From the NCBI GenBank assembly GCA_023390415.1, contig JAEWCW010000103.1, forward strand, positions 1 through 16,699: 16,699 nt of DNA, in the 5' to 3' direction. The notes below the pieces were generated by a model, which saw nothing but the letters and a program-made list of their open reading frames with translations, searched no databases and had not been told where the DNA came from. The translations under genes were made by a program, and so were the position numbers. The DNA comes from Pseudomonadota bacterium. Lineage in GTDB: Bacteria; Pseudomonadota; Alphaproteobacteria; Sphingomonadales; Sphingomonadaceae. Of the stretch, positions 6,533-14,675 are shown piece after piece (the stretch's first letter is position 1; each line of letters begins with the position of its first letter).

Positions 6533-7451
6533 GCATTCGCATTCCCACGGCCATCATCACGGCCACCATCATCACGATCACGGCCCGGCCGACTTCGGCA
6601 TGGCTTTCGCGGTGGGGATCACGCTCAACCTCGGCTTCGTCGTCGTCGAGGCGGCCTACGGCTTCTGGGCCAATTCCATGGCCCTGCTCGCCGACGCCGG
6701 CCACAATCTCTCGGACGTACTCGGCCTCGCCATCGCCTGGGTCGCGGCGATCCTCGCCAAGAGGCCGCCGAGCCGGCGCTTCAGCTACGGCCTGCGCGGC
6801 GCCTCGATCCTCGCCGCGCTCGCCAACGCCTTGATCCTGCTCGGCGCCGTCGGCTTCATCGTCTATCACGCGGTCGTCCGGCTGATCATCCCGGATCTGG
6901 TCGACGCCGAGGCGGTGACGATCGTCGCCGCGATCGGAATCCTGATCAACGGCGCCACCGCCTGGCTGTTTGCGCGCGGACGCCGCGACGACCTCAACAT
7001 CCGCGGCGCCTATCTCCACATGGTCGCCGACGCTTTGGTGTCGGCCGGAGTCGTCGTCGCCGGAATCGGGATCGCGCTCACCGGCTGGCTGTGGCTCGAT
7101 CCGACGGCGAGCCTGATCGTTGCCGGGATCATCTTCATCGGCAGCTACGGCATGCTGCGCGAATCGGTGACGATGGCGCTTCAGGGCGTGCCCGCGCATA
7201 TCGATCCGGACGAGGTCGAGGCGCATCTCGCCGCGCTCCCGGGCGTGAGCCGGGTCCACGACCTCCACGTATGGTCGATGAGCACGACCGAGCTCGCGCT
7301 GACCGCCCATCTCGTCGTCCCCGCCGGCCATCCCGGCGACCGCTTCCTCCACGATTGCGCCCACGGCGTCGCGCACCGCTTCGGGATTACCCACTGCACG
7401 GTGCAGATCGAGGTCGGCGAGGACGATTGCCGGCTGGAACACGGCCATTAG
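6528..7451 (+). CDS. cation diffusion facilitator, zinc exporter (ZitB/CzcD type)
   Basis: This 307-residue inner-membrane antiporter should export zinc and possibly Cd or Co in exchange for protons. Residues 2-18 are a His-rich metal-binding tail (HSHSHGHHHGHHHHDH). Six membrane helices follow between about 22 and 206. Both transport-site motifs are of the HxxxD zinc type: His59-Asp63 (GHNLSD) and His164-Asp168 (HMVAD). Residues 215-300 form the cytoplasmic domain with HDLHVWSMS and a His/Cys-containing end. I chose the GTG at 6528 because it opens directly onto the His-rich tail; GGGG precedes it too closely for a standard ribosome site. The open frame extends to 6246 but upstream residues do not resemble the family. 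Confidence 0.92.
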   Translation: MAHSHSHGHHHGHHHHDHGPADFGMAFAVGITLNLGFVVVEAAYGFWANSMALLADAGHNLSDVLGLAIAWVAAILAKRPPSRRFSYGLRGASILAALANALILLGAVGFIVYHAVVRLIIPDLVDAEAVTIVAAIGILINGATAWLFARGRRDDLNIRGAYLHMVADALVSAGVVVAGIGIALTGWLWLDPTASLIVAGIIFIGSYGMLRESVTMALQGVPAHIDPDEVEAHLAALPGVSRVHDLHVWSMSTTELALTAHLVVPAGHPGDRFLHDCAHGVAHRFGITHCTVQIEVGEDDCRLEHGH

Positions 7452-7459
7452 GCCCTGAC

Positions 7460-7499
7460 CGTCATCCCGGCGAAGGCCGGGATCTCAGGACGAGAAGTC
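7460..7499 (+). repeat. REP-like palindrome, copy 2
   Basis: The second 40-base unit, core ATCCCGGC-GAAG-GCCGGGAT, begins 8 bases after the zinc exporter stop. Like copy 1 it directly follows a plus-strand gene. Confidence 0.8.
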
Positions 7500-7543
7500 G
7501 CAGGTCAAAAGGGAGCGCTCCATCGCCGCCCCGCCCACCCCCG

Positions 7544-7566
7544 CTGAGGTCCCAGACTTCGCCGGG
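7544..7566 (-). repeat. degenerate inverted REP-like copy
   Basis: On the minus strand this matches the REP unit at 20 of 23 positions, retaining the CGGCGAAG and CTCAG parts. With 7460-7499 it forms an inverted pair about 45 bases apart, the layout of a REPIN. Confidence 0.5.
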
Positions 7567-7587
7567 GCGGCGGGGTTTGGACCTATG

Positions 7588-7616
7588 AAAAAGGCCCCGC
7601 CGTTTCCGGCGGGACC
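7588..7616 (-). terminator. intrinsic terminator of the M23 peptidase gene
   Basis: Read on the minus strand, GGTCCCGCCG-GAAA-CGGCGGGGCC forms a 10-bp stem with one G-T pair and a tetraloop, followed at once by TTTTT. It lies 24 bases after the M23 peptidase stop. No T-run exists on the plus strand, so it acts in one direction. Confidence 0.9.
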
Positions 7617-7639
7617 TCTCATCTCTTATCTCTGAACCC

Positions 7640-8773
7640 TTAGCGGCTCGAGGCCTGAGGACCGCCCTGCGGGCCGCCGATGGCGACCGGGGCGAGGGCA
7701 CGGCGCTGGAGCGAGGCCAGCGTCTCGTTGCCCTGGATGAAGGGGATCGGATTGACCGCGCGGCCGTCGATCCGGACCTCGTAGTGGAGGTGGCTGCCGG
7801 TGGAGCGCCCCGTCGAGCCCATCAGGCCGATCAGGTCGCCGCGGCGGACGCGCTGGCCCGGCTGGGCGATGCGCTGGGAAAGGTGGCCGTAGCGGGTCTG
7901 GATGCCGCGGCCGTGATCGATCTCGACGAGGTTGCCGTAGCCGCCATTGTTCCACTCGGAGCGGCCGACGATGCCGTCGGCAGTGGCGTAGATCGGGGTG
8001 CCGATCGGGCCGGCGAGGTCGATCCCGCCGTGCATTGCGCGGCTGCCGCGGAACGGATCGGCGCGGGTGCCGTAGCCGCTGGTGAAGTTGGCATTCTCGA
8101 CCGGACGACCCGACGGAATGGCGATGATGCCGGTCTCGAGCTGGTCGAGCTGGCGCCAGGCGACGAAGAGCTGGCGGAACTGGGGATCGGCGCCCTGGGT
8201 GGAATCGGCGCTCTCGAGCGGGCCGCCGCGGCCGAGGAAGCGGGCCGGATTGATCCCGAGACGGCGGATCTCCTGGGCGGTCGCGACGAGGCGATCGCGG
8301 GTCGCGTCATGGGCCTGCTCGAGCAGGTTCTGCTGCATGCCCTCGACCTGGGCGTAGGGGCCGCCGACGCCGGCAGGGGCAGCGGACGGAAGCATTGCGG
8401 CGAGGCGTTCCGCATCCTCTTCGCCGGCAAGGACGGCGGCGAGGAAGGCCTGGCGCTGCTCGAGCACCTGGGCGTGCTGCTGCGACTGGGCGCGCATCGC
8501 AGCGAGATTCTGCTGCATCTCCTCGACCTGGCGCTCCATCTGCGCAACCTCGCCCTCGATCAGCCCCTCGGCCGAAGCGATGCGGAGGGTCGCGAAAGCG
8601 GACCAGGCGAGCAGGACGAAGGCGAAAGCGACCGCGGCAATCTGCACGCGCGAACCGACGCTGAAACGCCTCAAGCTCTTGCCATCGTGGAAGAAAATAT
8701 CGCGCGGCTTGAACATGTTGCGGAACTTGCCCGCGAGTCCGGCGTTGGCAGTCTGAACCCGATTCGTCATCAT
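7640..8773 (-). CDS. M23 (LytM-type) metallopeptidase, membrane-anchored
   Basis: This 377-residue protein should be a periplasmic cell-wall endopeptidase cutting peptidoglycan cross-links. Residues 1-40 are basic and cytoplasmic, 44-67 form one membrane helix, and 70-110 and 140-170 are Gln/Glu-rich coiled coil, as in DipM/MepM-like proteins. Residues 225-345 form the M23 domain. All zinc and catalytic residues are present: His248 and Asp252 (HGGID), His297 (YGHLS) and His328-x-His330 (SHLHYE). It is therefore probably active and not a degenerate activator such as EnvC. The start is one of two adjacent ATGs (8773 or 8770) after GGGGA. The same frame is open to 9256 but that part only shadows the next gene. 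It may share a transcript with the DUF455 gene 113 bases upstream. Confidence 0.93.
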   Translation of the reverse strand: MMTNRVQTANAGLAGKFRNMFKPRDIFFHDGKSLRRFSVGSRVQIAAVAFAFVLLAWSAFATLRIASAEGLIEGEVAQMERQVEEMQQNLAAMRAQSQQHAQVLEQRQAFLAAVLAGEEDAERLAAMLPSAAPAGVGGPYAQVEGMQQNLLEQAHDATRDRLVATAQEIRRLGINPARFLGRGGPLESADSTQGADPQFRQLFVAWRQLDQLETGIIAIPSGRPVENANFTSGYGTRADPFRGSRAMHGGIDLAGPIGTPIYATADGIVGRSEWNNGGYGNLVEIDHGRGIQTRYGHLSQRIAQPGQRVRRGDLIGLMGSTGRSTGSHLHYEVRIDGRAVNPIPFIQGNETLASLQRRALAPVAIGGPQGGPQASSR

Positions 8774-8886
8774 CGTCCCCGATCGCCGCGCGGCCGTTCG
8801 GCCTACTGGGCGATCTACAATCAGGGCCTGAAGCCCGGTTTCTGTGCGTCGAAAGGTGCCCACCCGCGACGTGTGGCCGGAGACTG

Positions 8887-9699
8887 TTAAGCAAACCTTC
8901 CGGGGGCAACCCCTGCGTAGAATTCGCGGGACAGACCGGCTTGACCCCGCGCCGAGTCGTTGAACGGAGGCTTCAGCGCACCGCGGAAGTAAGTGGCGAT
9001 GAGATGTTGCCAGTGCGAAACGACGGCCAGATTCCGCGATTCGCACGCTTCCCGAAACCAGCGCGTCCCGACCGAGACATGGCGGATTTCGTCGCGATAG
9101 ATCCGCTGAAGGATTGCCGCCGAGCGACCGTCGCCGGCAGCCTCGAACCGCTCGACGGTGGCCGGCGTGACGTCGAGCCCGCGCGCCTCCAAGGCCATCG
9201 GAACGACGGCCAGCCGCGCGAGCACGTCGTGCGCCGTGGTCTCCGCCGCCTCCCACAGACCGTCATGGGCGGGAAGCGTGCCGTAGGCGGACCCCAACGC
9301 CTTCAATCGCCGGTCGAGCAATGCGAAGTGGATCGCCTCGTCCGCGCCAACCCCTAGCCAATCGTCGACGAACGCGGGCGGGAATTGCGCGCCGAACCGG
9401 CCGGCCATGTCGAAGGCGAGGTCGATCGCGCCATATTCGATATGGGCGAGCGCGTGGAGCATCGCGATCCGGCCGCGCTCCGAGCCGCCCTTGCCGCGCT
9501 TCGGCATCCGGTTGGCTGGCAGCAGCTCCGGCCGGTCGGGGCGGGCCGGCCGGTCGGGCATCCCCAGGTCGAACTCGTGCGCGATCTCGCCCCGGCGCCA
9601 GGCGCGGGCGACTGCGCGCGCCTGCTTCACTTTGTCGGCCGGAGTCGCCGCGAGAAGGACCGAGCGGCAGGCGCCTGCGATGGTGGCTTTATTCGTCAC
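8887..9699 (-). CDS. DUF455 ferritin-like protein (MiaE-related fold)
   Basis: This 270-residue protein belongs to the DUF455 family, with a ferritin-like four-helix fold related to the tRNA hydroxylase MiaE; its reaction is not established. Candidate di-iron ligands are visible: Glu88 (HIEYGAID), Glu121-x2-His124 (DEAIH), Glu171 (EARGLD) and Glu204-x2-His207 (DEIRH). The middle PDRPARPDRPELLP and AHDGLWEAAETTAHDVLARLAVVP are family signatures. I chose GTG 9699; a GTG at 9738 would add a poorly fitting 13 residues and nearly touch purT. No convincing ribosome site precedes either. It is divergent from purT with a 41-base gap. Confidence 0.85.
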   Translation of the reverse strand: MTNKATIAGACRSVLLAATPADKVKQARAVARAWRRGEIAHEFDLGMPDRPARPDRPELLPANRMPKRGKGGSERGRIAMLHALAHIEYGAIDLAFDMAGRFGAQFPPAFVDDWLGVGADEAIHFALLDRRLKALGSAYGTLPAHDGLWEAAETTAHDVLARLAVVPMALEARGLDVTPATVERFEAAGDGRSAAILQRIYRDEIRHVSVGTRWFREACESRNLAVVSHWQHLIATYFRGALKPPFNDSARGQAGLSREFYAGVAPGRFA

Positions 9700-9740
9700 G
9701 CAGCGCGCTGTACCGGCGGCAGCGAGAGGGACAAGCACCG

Positions 9741-10907
9741 ATGTTCACCGCACGGATCCTGCTGCTCGGCTCGGGCGAGCTCGGCAAGGAATTCACCATT
9801 TCGGCCAAGCGCCTCGGCGCTCATGTCGTCGCCTGCGATTCCTATGCGGGCGCGCCGGCCATGCAGGTCGCCGACGCCTTCGAGATCTTCCCGATGCTGG
9901 ATCACGAGATGCTCCGCCGCGTCGTCGAGCGCCACCGGCCCGATTATATCGTTCCCGAGATCGAGGCGATCCGCACCGAGGAGCTGGTCGCGCTCGAGGC
10001 GGAGGGCTGGAACGTCGTCCCCACCGCACGCGCGACCGCGCTGACGATGAACCGCGACGCGATCCGCGCCCTCGCGGCCGAAACGCTCGGACTCAGGACG
10101 TCGCTCTATCGCTTCGCCGAAAGCCTCGACGAGGTGATCGAGGCGGCCGCGCATACCGGCCTTCCGGCGGTGGTGAAGCCGGTCATGTCCTCCTCGGGCA
10201 AGGGCCAGTCGACCGTCCGCAGCGAAGCCGAATTGGAAGCGGCTTGGGCCTATGCGGTCGAGAATATGCGGGGCGACCGGCCGCGTGTGATCGTCGAGCA
10301 ATTCGTCAATTTCGACTATGAGATCACTTTGCTCACCGTCCGCACGCAGGACGGCATCCTCTTCTGCCCGCCGATCGGCCATCGCCAGGAAAAAGGCGAT
10401 TACAGGGAGAGCTGGCAGCCGATGGCGATGTCCGAAGCCGCGCTCGCCGAGGCGCAGGCGATGGCGGCGAAGGTGGTCGACGAGCTTGGCGGGCGCGGCG
10501 TCTACGGCGTCGAGTTCTTCGTGAAGGGCGACGAGGCGATCTTCTCCGAGCTGAGCCCCAGGCCGCACGATACCGGCATGGTCACCCTGGTGTCGCAGGA
10601 GCTCAGCGAATTCGATCTCCACGCCCGCGCGATCATGGGTCTGCCGATCCCAGGCGTCGGCTTTCGGGGACCCTCGGCTTCGGCGGTGATCCTGGCCGAT
10701 CGGACGTCGGAGAACTTCCGGTTCGAAGGCCTCTCCGAAGCCTTGTCGGCGGCCGAAGACGTGCGCCTGTTCGGCAAGCCGACGACCAGACCGGGCCGTC
10801 GCATGGGGGTCGCGCTCGCGCGCGCGCAGTCGGTGGACGAAGCCCGGCGTCGCGCCTGCGAGGCGGCGGCGAGGGTCAGGATCGCCTATTCTTCGACCGA
10901 CGCGTAG
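9741..10907 (+). CDS. purT: formate-dependent GAR transformylase (phosphoribosylglycinamide formyltransferase 2)
   Basis: This 388-residue ATP-grasp enzyme makes formyl-GAR from GAR, formate and ATP, the folate-independent route for the third step of purine synthesis. The N-terminal ILLLGSGELGKE opens the pre-ATP-grasp domain; KPVMSSSGKGQS is the ATP-binding loop; VEFFVKGDEAIFSELSPRPHDTGMVTL carries the metal- and substrate-binding residues. The length matches PurT. GAGAGGG about 8 bases before the ATG supports the start. Its 3' end overlaps the convergent 156-residue gene by 22 bases. Its promoter must overlap the 5' end of the divergent DUF455 gene. Confidence 0.97.
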   Translation: MFTARILLLGSGELGKEFTISAKRLGAHVVACDSYAGAPAMQVADAFEIFPMLDHEMLRRVVERHRPDYIVPEIEAIRTEELVALEAEGWNVVPTARATALTMNRDAIRALAAETLGLRTSLYRFAESLDEVIEAAAHTGLPAVVKPVMSSSGKGQSTVRSEAELEAAWAYAVENMRGDRPRVIVEQFVNFDYEITLLTVRTQDGILFCPPIGHRQEKGDYRESWQPMAMSEAALAEAQAMAAKVVDELGGRGVYGVEFFVKGDEAIFSELSPRPHDTGMVTLVSQELSEFDLHARAIMGLPIPGVGFRGPSASAVILADRTSENFRFEGLSEALSAAEDVRLFGKPTTRPGRRMGVALARAQSVDEARRRACEAAARVRIAYSSTDA

Positions 10908-11356
10908 GCGTCCGCCTTGCCCTCGGGCTTTTCCTCGATCGGGTAATAAGCGTAGCGCTCGATCTCGGGCGCGACCTCGACGATGAAGTCGTCCTGGGGC
11001 TCGGACTCGGCCTGAGGCTCCATCCGTTGTGCCAATGGCTCGGAATAAGCGGTCGCGAGGTGATGGGCCGGAAGCAACGCATATTGGTCTCGGGCCGCGA
11101 GCGCGGCACAGTCGCCGCAATCGGCTAGCCGGGCCTCCGTGCCCTGGGCCCAGCCATAATGGTCCGCGAAACGGGGGCCGGAAGCGGGCAGCAGCGACGG
11201 ATCGACAGCAGCGCCGCGATCGCGCGGGTGGACCGCCGGACCCTGGAAGTAGAGCGGGTTGATATTGGCGATCGCCGTCTCGCCCATATGCGCGCCGATG
11301 CCGGCGGCGCCGATCAGCACGGCCCCGAGCAGCGGCGCTTTCAGCTTGAGGTCCAT
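10886..11356 (-). CDS. small exported protein of unknown function, EcfG-promoted
   Basis: This unrecognised 156-residue protein starts at ATG 11356, 7 bases after GGAG; the in-frame TTG at 11389 overlaps a promoter element and is ruled out. Residues 2-6 are basic, and 7-22 form a hydrophobic signal or anchor (APLLGAVLIGAAGIGA). Residues 31-50 (NINPLYFQGPAVHPRDRG) look like a structured motif, and Cys80-x2-Cys83 could form a disulphide or bind metal. The last 45 residues are acidic with several Tyr. The mature part is probably periplasmic. A perfect EcfG-type promoter lies 33 bases upstream, so it should be induced by general stress. It overlaps the end of convergent purT by 22 bases. Confidence 0.75.
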   Translation of the reverse strand: MDLKLKAPLLGAVLIGAAGIGAHMGETAIANINPLYFQGPAVHPRDRGAAVDPSLLPASGPRFADHYGWAQGTEARLADCGDCAALAARDQYALLPAHHLATAYSEPLAQRMEPQAESEPQDDFIVEVAPEIERYAYYPIEEKPEGKADAYASVEE

Positions 11357-11388
11357 CTTTCGGCTCCGACGTCGATCCCGCCCGATCA

Positions 11389-11413
11389 AACGATGCGCCG
11401 AGGATCGCGTTCC
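11389..11413 (-). promoter_or_regulatory. EcfG (general stress sigma factor) promoter
   Basis: On the minus strand GGAAC (11413-11409), 16 bases, then CGTT (11392-11389) match the known alphaproteobacterial EcfG consensus GGAAC-N16/17-CGTT exactly. The start site would be near 11382, giving a leader of about 25 bases containing the GGAG ribosome site of the 156-residue gene. Confidence 0.8.
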
Positions 11414-11505
11414 TGCCCTTTCGGACAGCTACCGAACGCCACGCCTACTATCGAACAAGGAAGCGACTGGAACCGGCCGTCGATATCAGATTCCGGTAGC
11501 GCGCC

Positions 11506-11973
11506 TCAGGGCAGCTCGCGCGCCGCCTCGAGCACCTGCTCGGCGTGGCCGGGCACCTTCACCTTGCGCCACACCCGCTTCACGATGCTGTCGCGGTCGA
11601 TCAGAAAGGTGGCGCGCTCGATCCCCATATATTTGCGGCCGTACATGCTCTTCTCGGTCCAGACGCCGAACGCCTCGCAGACCGAGCCGTCCGGATCGGT
11701 CGCGAGCGGGACCTTGAGGTCATACTTGCTGGTGAACTTCTCGTGGCTCTTCGAATCGTCCTTCGAGACACCGAGGACCCAGGTGCCCGATTTCTCGAAC
11801 TCCTCGGCCAGGGCCGAGAAATCCTGCGCCTCGCGGGTGCAGCCGGACGTGTCGTCCTTCGGGTAGAAATAGAGGACGAGCTTCTGGCCCTTGAAGTCGA
11901 GGGGGCTGATCTCGCGGCCGTCCGTCGCCACGAGCTTCACGTCGGGGACCCGATCGCCCTCTTCCACCATCAT
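11506..11973 (-). CDS. bcp: thioredoxin-dependent thiol peroxidase, Bcp/PrxQ family
   Basis: This 155-residue peroxiredoxin reduces hydroperoxides. The peroxidatic Cys45 sits in the P-x3-T-x2-C motif (PKDDTSGC). The resolving Cys found five residues later in E. coli Bcp is replaced by Gln50 (CTREAQDF), so this is a one-Cys-helix variant; another Cys lies in GSVCEAFGVW. The end, YMGIERATFLID with VKVPGHAEQVLEA, is typical of the family. The start at 11973 overlaps the glnE stop as ATGA with GGAGAGGAG just upstream, so translation is coupled to glnE; a second ATG follows directly. Confidence 0.94.
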   Translation of the reverse strand: MMVEEGDRVPDVKLVATDGREISPLDFKGQKLVLYFYPKDDTSGCTREAQDFSALAEEFEKSGTWVLGVSKDDSKSHEKFTSKYDLKVPLATDPDGSVCEAFGVWTEKSMYGRKYMGIERATFLIDRDSIVKRVWRKVKVPGHAEQVLEAARELP

Positions 11974-14675
11974 TCTCGCTCCTCTCCAAACACGTCGCGC
12001 CACAGCCCCAGGACCCTCTGCCGCGCCTCGTCATAAGCTGCAAGCAGGCTCTCCCAGTCGGGATGGCCGCAGGCGCGGGCGAAGACCGGGCGGCTCGCCT
12101 CGGCGAGCGGCTCGCGCCCGGGCGCGACCCGCCGGAACATGACCAGCATGCGGGTGAGCAGCCGAAGCGCCGGATCGATCTCCGCCGAGACCATGCCAGC
12201 TTCGCGAAGCGCCCCGAGCGCCACCTCGAGGTGAGGATCGAGGCCGATGGAGTGGCGCAGCTGAAGGACATGGACCGCGAATTCGAGGTCGACGAGACCG
12301 CCCCGGCCTAGCTTGACGTCGAGGGGGCCGAGTGGCGGCTTGTGGCGCTCGATCTCCGCCCGCATCCGGGCGGCGTCGGCGGTGAGCTCGGCCGGATCGC
12401 GCGGCCGGCGCAGCGCCTCCTCGATGACGTCGCGCAGCGTCGCCCGCGCCTCTGCCGAGCCGAACAGGGGCCGTGCGCGCAGCAGCGCCATATGCTCCCA
12501 GGTCCAGGCCTGCTTCTCCTGATAGTCGGCGAAGCTATCGACCGAGATGGCCAGCATCCCGTCCGCGCCCGACGGGCGCAGGCGCGTGTCGACGTCGTAG
12601 AGCGGACCCGCAGCGGTCGGGACGCTGAGCGCCGCGGTGACCCGCGGCGCCAGCCGGTTGAAATAGTCGGTGGCGCGCAACGGGCGGGCGCCGTCCGATT
12701 CCGCCTCGTGGGTGCCGGTGAAGAGATAGACGAGATCGAGGTCAGAGGCGTGGGTCAGCGCCTCGCCGCCGAGCCGGCCGAGCCCGAGGATGAGCAGTTC
12801 GGAGCCCGGAACGCGGCCGTGACGCTCCTCGAACTCGGCGACCGCGGCTGCGGCGAGCACCTCGATCGCGGCTTCCGCCACGCGGGAATAGCCTTCGGTG
12901 ACCGAGATCGGATCGTCATGCCCGACGATGAGCTGGACGCCGAGCGCGAAGCGGCGCTCGTTGACCCGGCGCCGAACGCGGTCGAGCACCAGCTGATAAT
13001 CCTCGCCGGCCCGCTCGGCGCGGCGGAATTCGGCGGCAAGCGTCTCGACATCCGGCACCCGCCCGAAGGCGCTGGCGTCGATCAGCGTATCGAGCAGTTC
13101 GGGCCGGCGGCCCAGCTGATCGGCAAGCGCCGGCGCGTGGCTCACCACGTCGGCGAGGATCCGCGTGAGTTCGGGCTGGGCCTCGAGCAGACGGAAGAGG
13201 TTGACCCCGGTCGGCAGGCGCTCGATCAGCTGGTCGAAGCGGTTCATCGCGCGCATCGGATCTGGCGCGCGGCCGAACGCCCCGACCAGCATCGGGAGCA
13301 GAGCCTCGAAGGCCTGCCGTGCCGCCGGCGAGCGCAGCGCCTTCACCTTGCCGGATCGCCAGCCCTCGATCCGCAGCCGCGCGGCGCCTGGATCGGCGAA
13401 CCCTGCCGCAGCGAGCCGTTCGTCGAGGCCCTCGCCTTCGGGCAGCAGATCGCCTTCCTCGGCAGCGAGGGAATCATAGACGCTGCCGACCTCGGTGACG
13501 GAGGGAGCGATCAGGTCCAGCAGGGCCGCGCCATCAGCGAGACCATGGAGCCGGGCGACGTTGTCGAGCTCTTCGGTACTCTTCGGAAGCTCGTGGGTCT
13601 GCTTGTCCTCCACCATCTGGAGGCGATGCTCGATCGTCCGGAGCAGCCGATAATGATCGGCCAGCCGAGCCGCCATGTCGGCCGGCATCCGCCCGGCCTC
13701 GGCGAGCACCGCGAGCGCGTCCAGCGTCGCCGGCGCGCGCAGCCCGGGATCGCGCCCGCCATGGACGAGCTGGTGGATCTGGGCGAAGAACTCGATCTCG
13801 CGAATCCCGCCGCGCCCGCGCTTGAGGTCGTAGCCGGGCCCGAACGCCTGGCCCTGCGCATAATGGTCGCGGATCCGGCGAGTGATCGCCTGGATCTCGC
13901 CGATAGCGCCGAAATCGAGGCTCCGCCGCCAGACGAAGGGATGGATGGAGTCGAGGAAGTAGGAGCCGATCTCCACGTCCCCCGCGACGAAGCGGGCGCG
14001 GATGAAGGCGGCCCGCTCCCAGGGCAAGGCGCTGGATTCGTAATAGCCGATCGCCGCCTCGACGGGCAAAGCGATCGGCGTCACCTCCGGCGACGGACGC
14101 AGCCGCAGGTCGACCCTGAAGACGTAGCCGTCCTCCGTCCGCTTCTGCAGCAGCTCGGTGACCCGGCGCCCGACCCTAACCGCGGCCTCGCCGGCCTCCT
14201 CGCGCGGGCGTCGCGGCAGCGTCTTGGGATCGAACAGGAAGAGCAGATCGACGTCGGAGGAATAATTGAGCTCACGGCTGCCGAGCTTGCCGAGGGCGAT
14301 GACTGCAAAGCCCCGCGGCGGATCGTCGGGGGTGCGCTCCGTAAGCGCCGTCCGAACCGCCGTCTCGAGGCTGTCGTCGGCGAGATCCGACAACGCGTGG
14401 ACGACATGTTCCAGGCTCAGCAGGCCGGCGAGATCGCCGACGCCGAGTGCGAGCGCGAGCCCGCTCCGCACCCGCCTCAGGCCCACTGCGGGGTCTGCCA
14501 CCCGCTCCGCATAGGCGGCGGCGATGGCCCGCTCGACCGATCCCCCTTCCAGTGCCGCCGCCACCTCCGGCCGGGTCTCGAGCTGCTGCCTCAGGAACGG
14601 CGAATGGTCGCGCGCGCGGCGAAGGGCTGCCGCAATCACCGCGCTAACTTCCTGTTTGGACTGTGTCTCATCCAT
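11970..14675 (-). CDS. glnE: bifunctional glutamine synthetase adenylyltransferase/adenylyl-removing enzyme
   Basis: This 901-residue cytoplasmic enzyme adds AMP to, and removes it from, glutamine synthetase in response to PII and glutamine. Two nucleotidyltransferase domains are visible: the N-terminal one (GKLGSRELNYSSDVDLLFLFD, 129-149) is known in the family for AMP removal, and the C-terminal one (GLGRLGGEALTHASDLDLVYLF, 631-652) for AMP addition. Both keep the D-x-D metal pair. Regulatory helical domains lie between and after them. The start at Met 14675 was chosen because the 38 upstream residues up to 14789 are Cys/Arg-rich and unlike the family, and would overlap nepR. No strong ribosome site is seen. 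bcp follows with a 4-base overlap. Confidence 0.95.
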   Translation of the reverse strand: MDETQSKQEVSAVIAAALRRARDHSPFLRQQLETRPEVAAALEGGSVERAIAAAYAERVADPAVGLRRVRSGLALALGVGDLAGLLSLEHVVHALSDLADDSLETAVRTALTERTPDDPPRGFAVIALGKLGSRELNYSSDVDLLFLFDPKTLPRRPREEAGEAAVRVGRRVTELLQKRTEDGYVFRVDLRLRPSPEVTPIALPVEAAIGYYESSALPWERAAFIRARFVAGDVEIGSYFLDSIHPFVWRRSLDFGAIGEIQAITRRIRDHYAQGQAFGPGYDLKRGRGGIREIEFFAQIHQLVHGGRDPGLRAPATLDALAVLAEAGRMPADMAARLADHYRLLRTIEHRLQMVEDKQTHELPKSTEELDNVARLHGLADGAALLDLIAPSVTEVGSVYDSLAAEEGDLLPEGEGLDERLAAAGFADPGAARLRIEGWRSGKVKALRSPAARQAFEALLPMLVGAFGRAPDPMRAMNRFDQLIERLPTGVNLFRLLEAQPELTRILADVVSHAPALADQLGRRPELLDTLIDASAFGRVPDVETLAAEFRRAERAGEDYQLVLDRVRRRVNERRFALGVQLIVGHDDPISVTEGYSRVAEAAIEVLAAAAVAEFEERHGRVPGSELLILGLGRLGGEALTHASDLDLVYLFTGTHEAESDGARPLRATDYFNRLAPRVTAALSVPTAAGPLYDVDTRLRPSGADGMLAISVDSFADYQEKQAWTWEHMALLRARPLFGSAEARATLRDVIEEALRRPRDPAELTADAARMRAEIERHKPPLGPLDVKLGRGGLVDLEFAVHVLQLRHSIGLDPHLEVALGALREAGMVSAEIDPALRLLTRMLVMFRRVAPGREPLAEASRPVFARACGHPDWESLLAAYDEARQRVLGLWRDVFGEERE

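Noticed and set aside
5329..7639. Insertion sequence, integron or CRISPR array in the repeat-rich region.
   Set aside because: No transposase or integrase motifs, no terminal inverted repeats with target duplication of standard size and no regularly spaced repeats; only REP-like palindromes and one long direct repeat.
8720..8744. Exact GGAAC-N16-CGTT on the plus strand inside the M23 peptidase gene.
   Set aside because: It is antisense to coding sequence and no plus-strand gene follows within about 1 kb. The bases encode conserved-looking M23 N-terminal residues. Probably chance; an antisense stress RNA cannot be excluded without RNA data.
8774..9256. Possible 161-residue N-terminal extension of the M23 peptidase.
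   Set aside because: It overlaps the DUF455 gene in another frame and has no signal or domain; the ATG pair at 8773/8770 has a ribosome site and opens a normal basic N-terminus.
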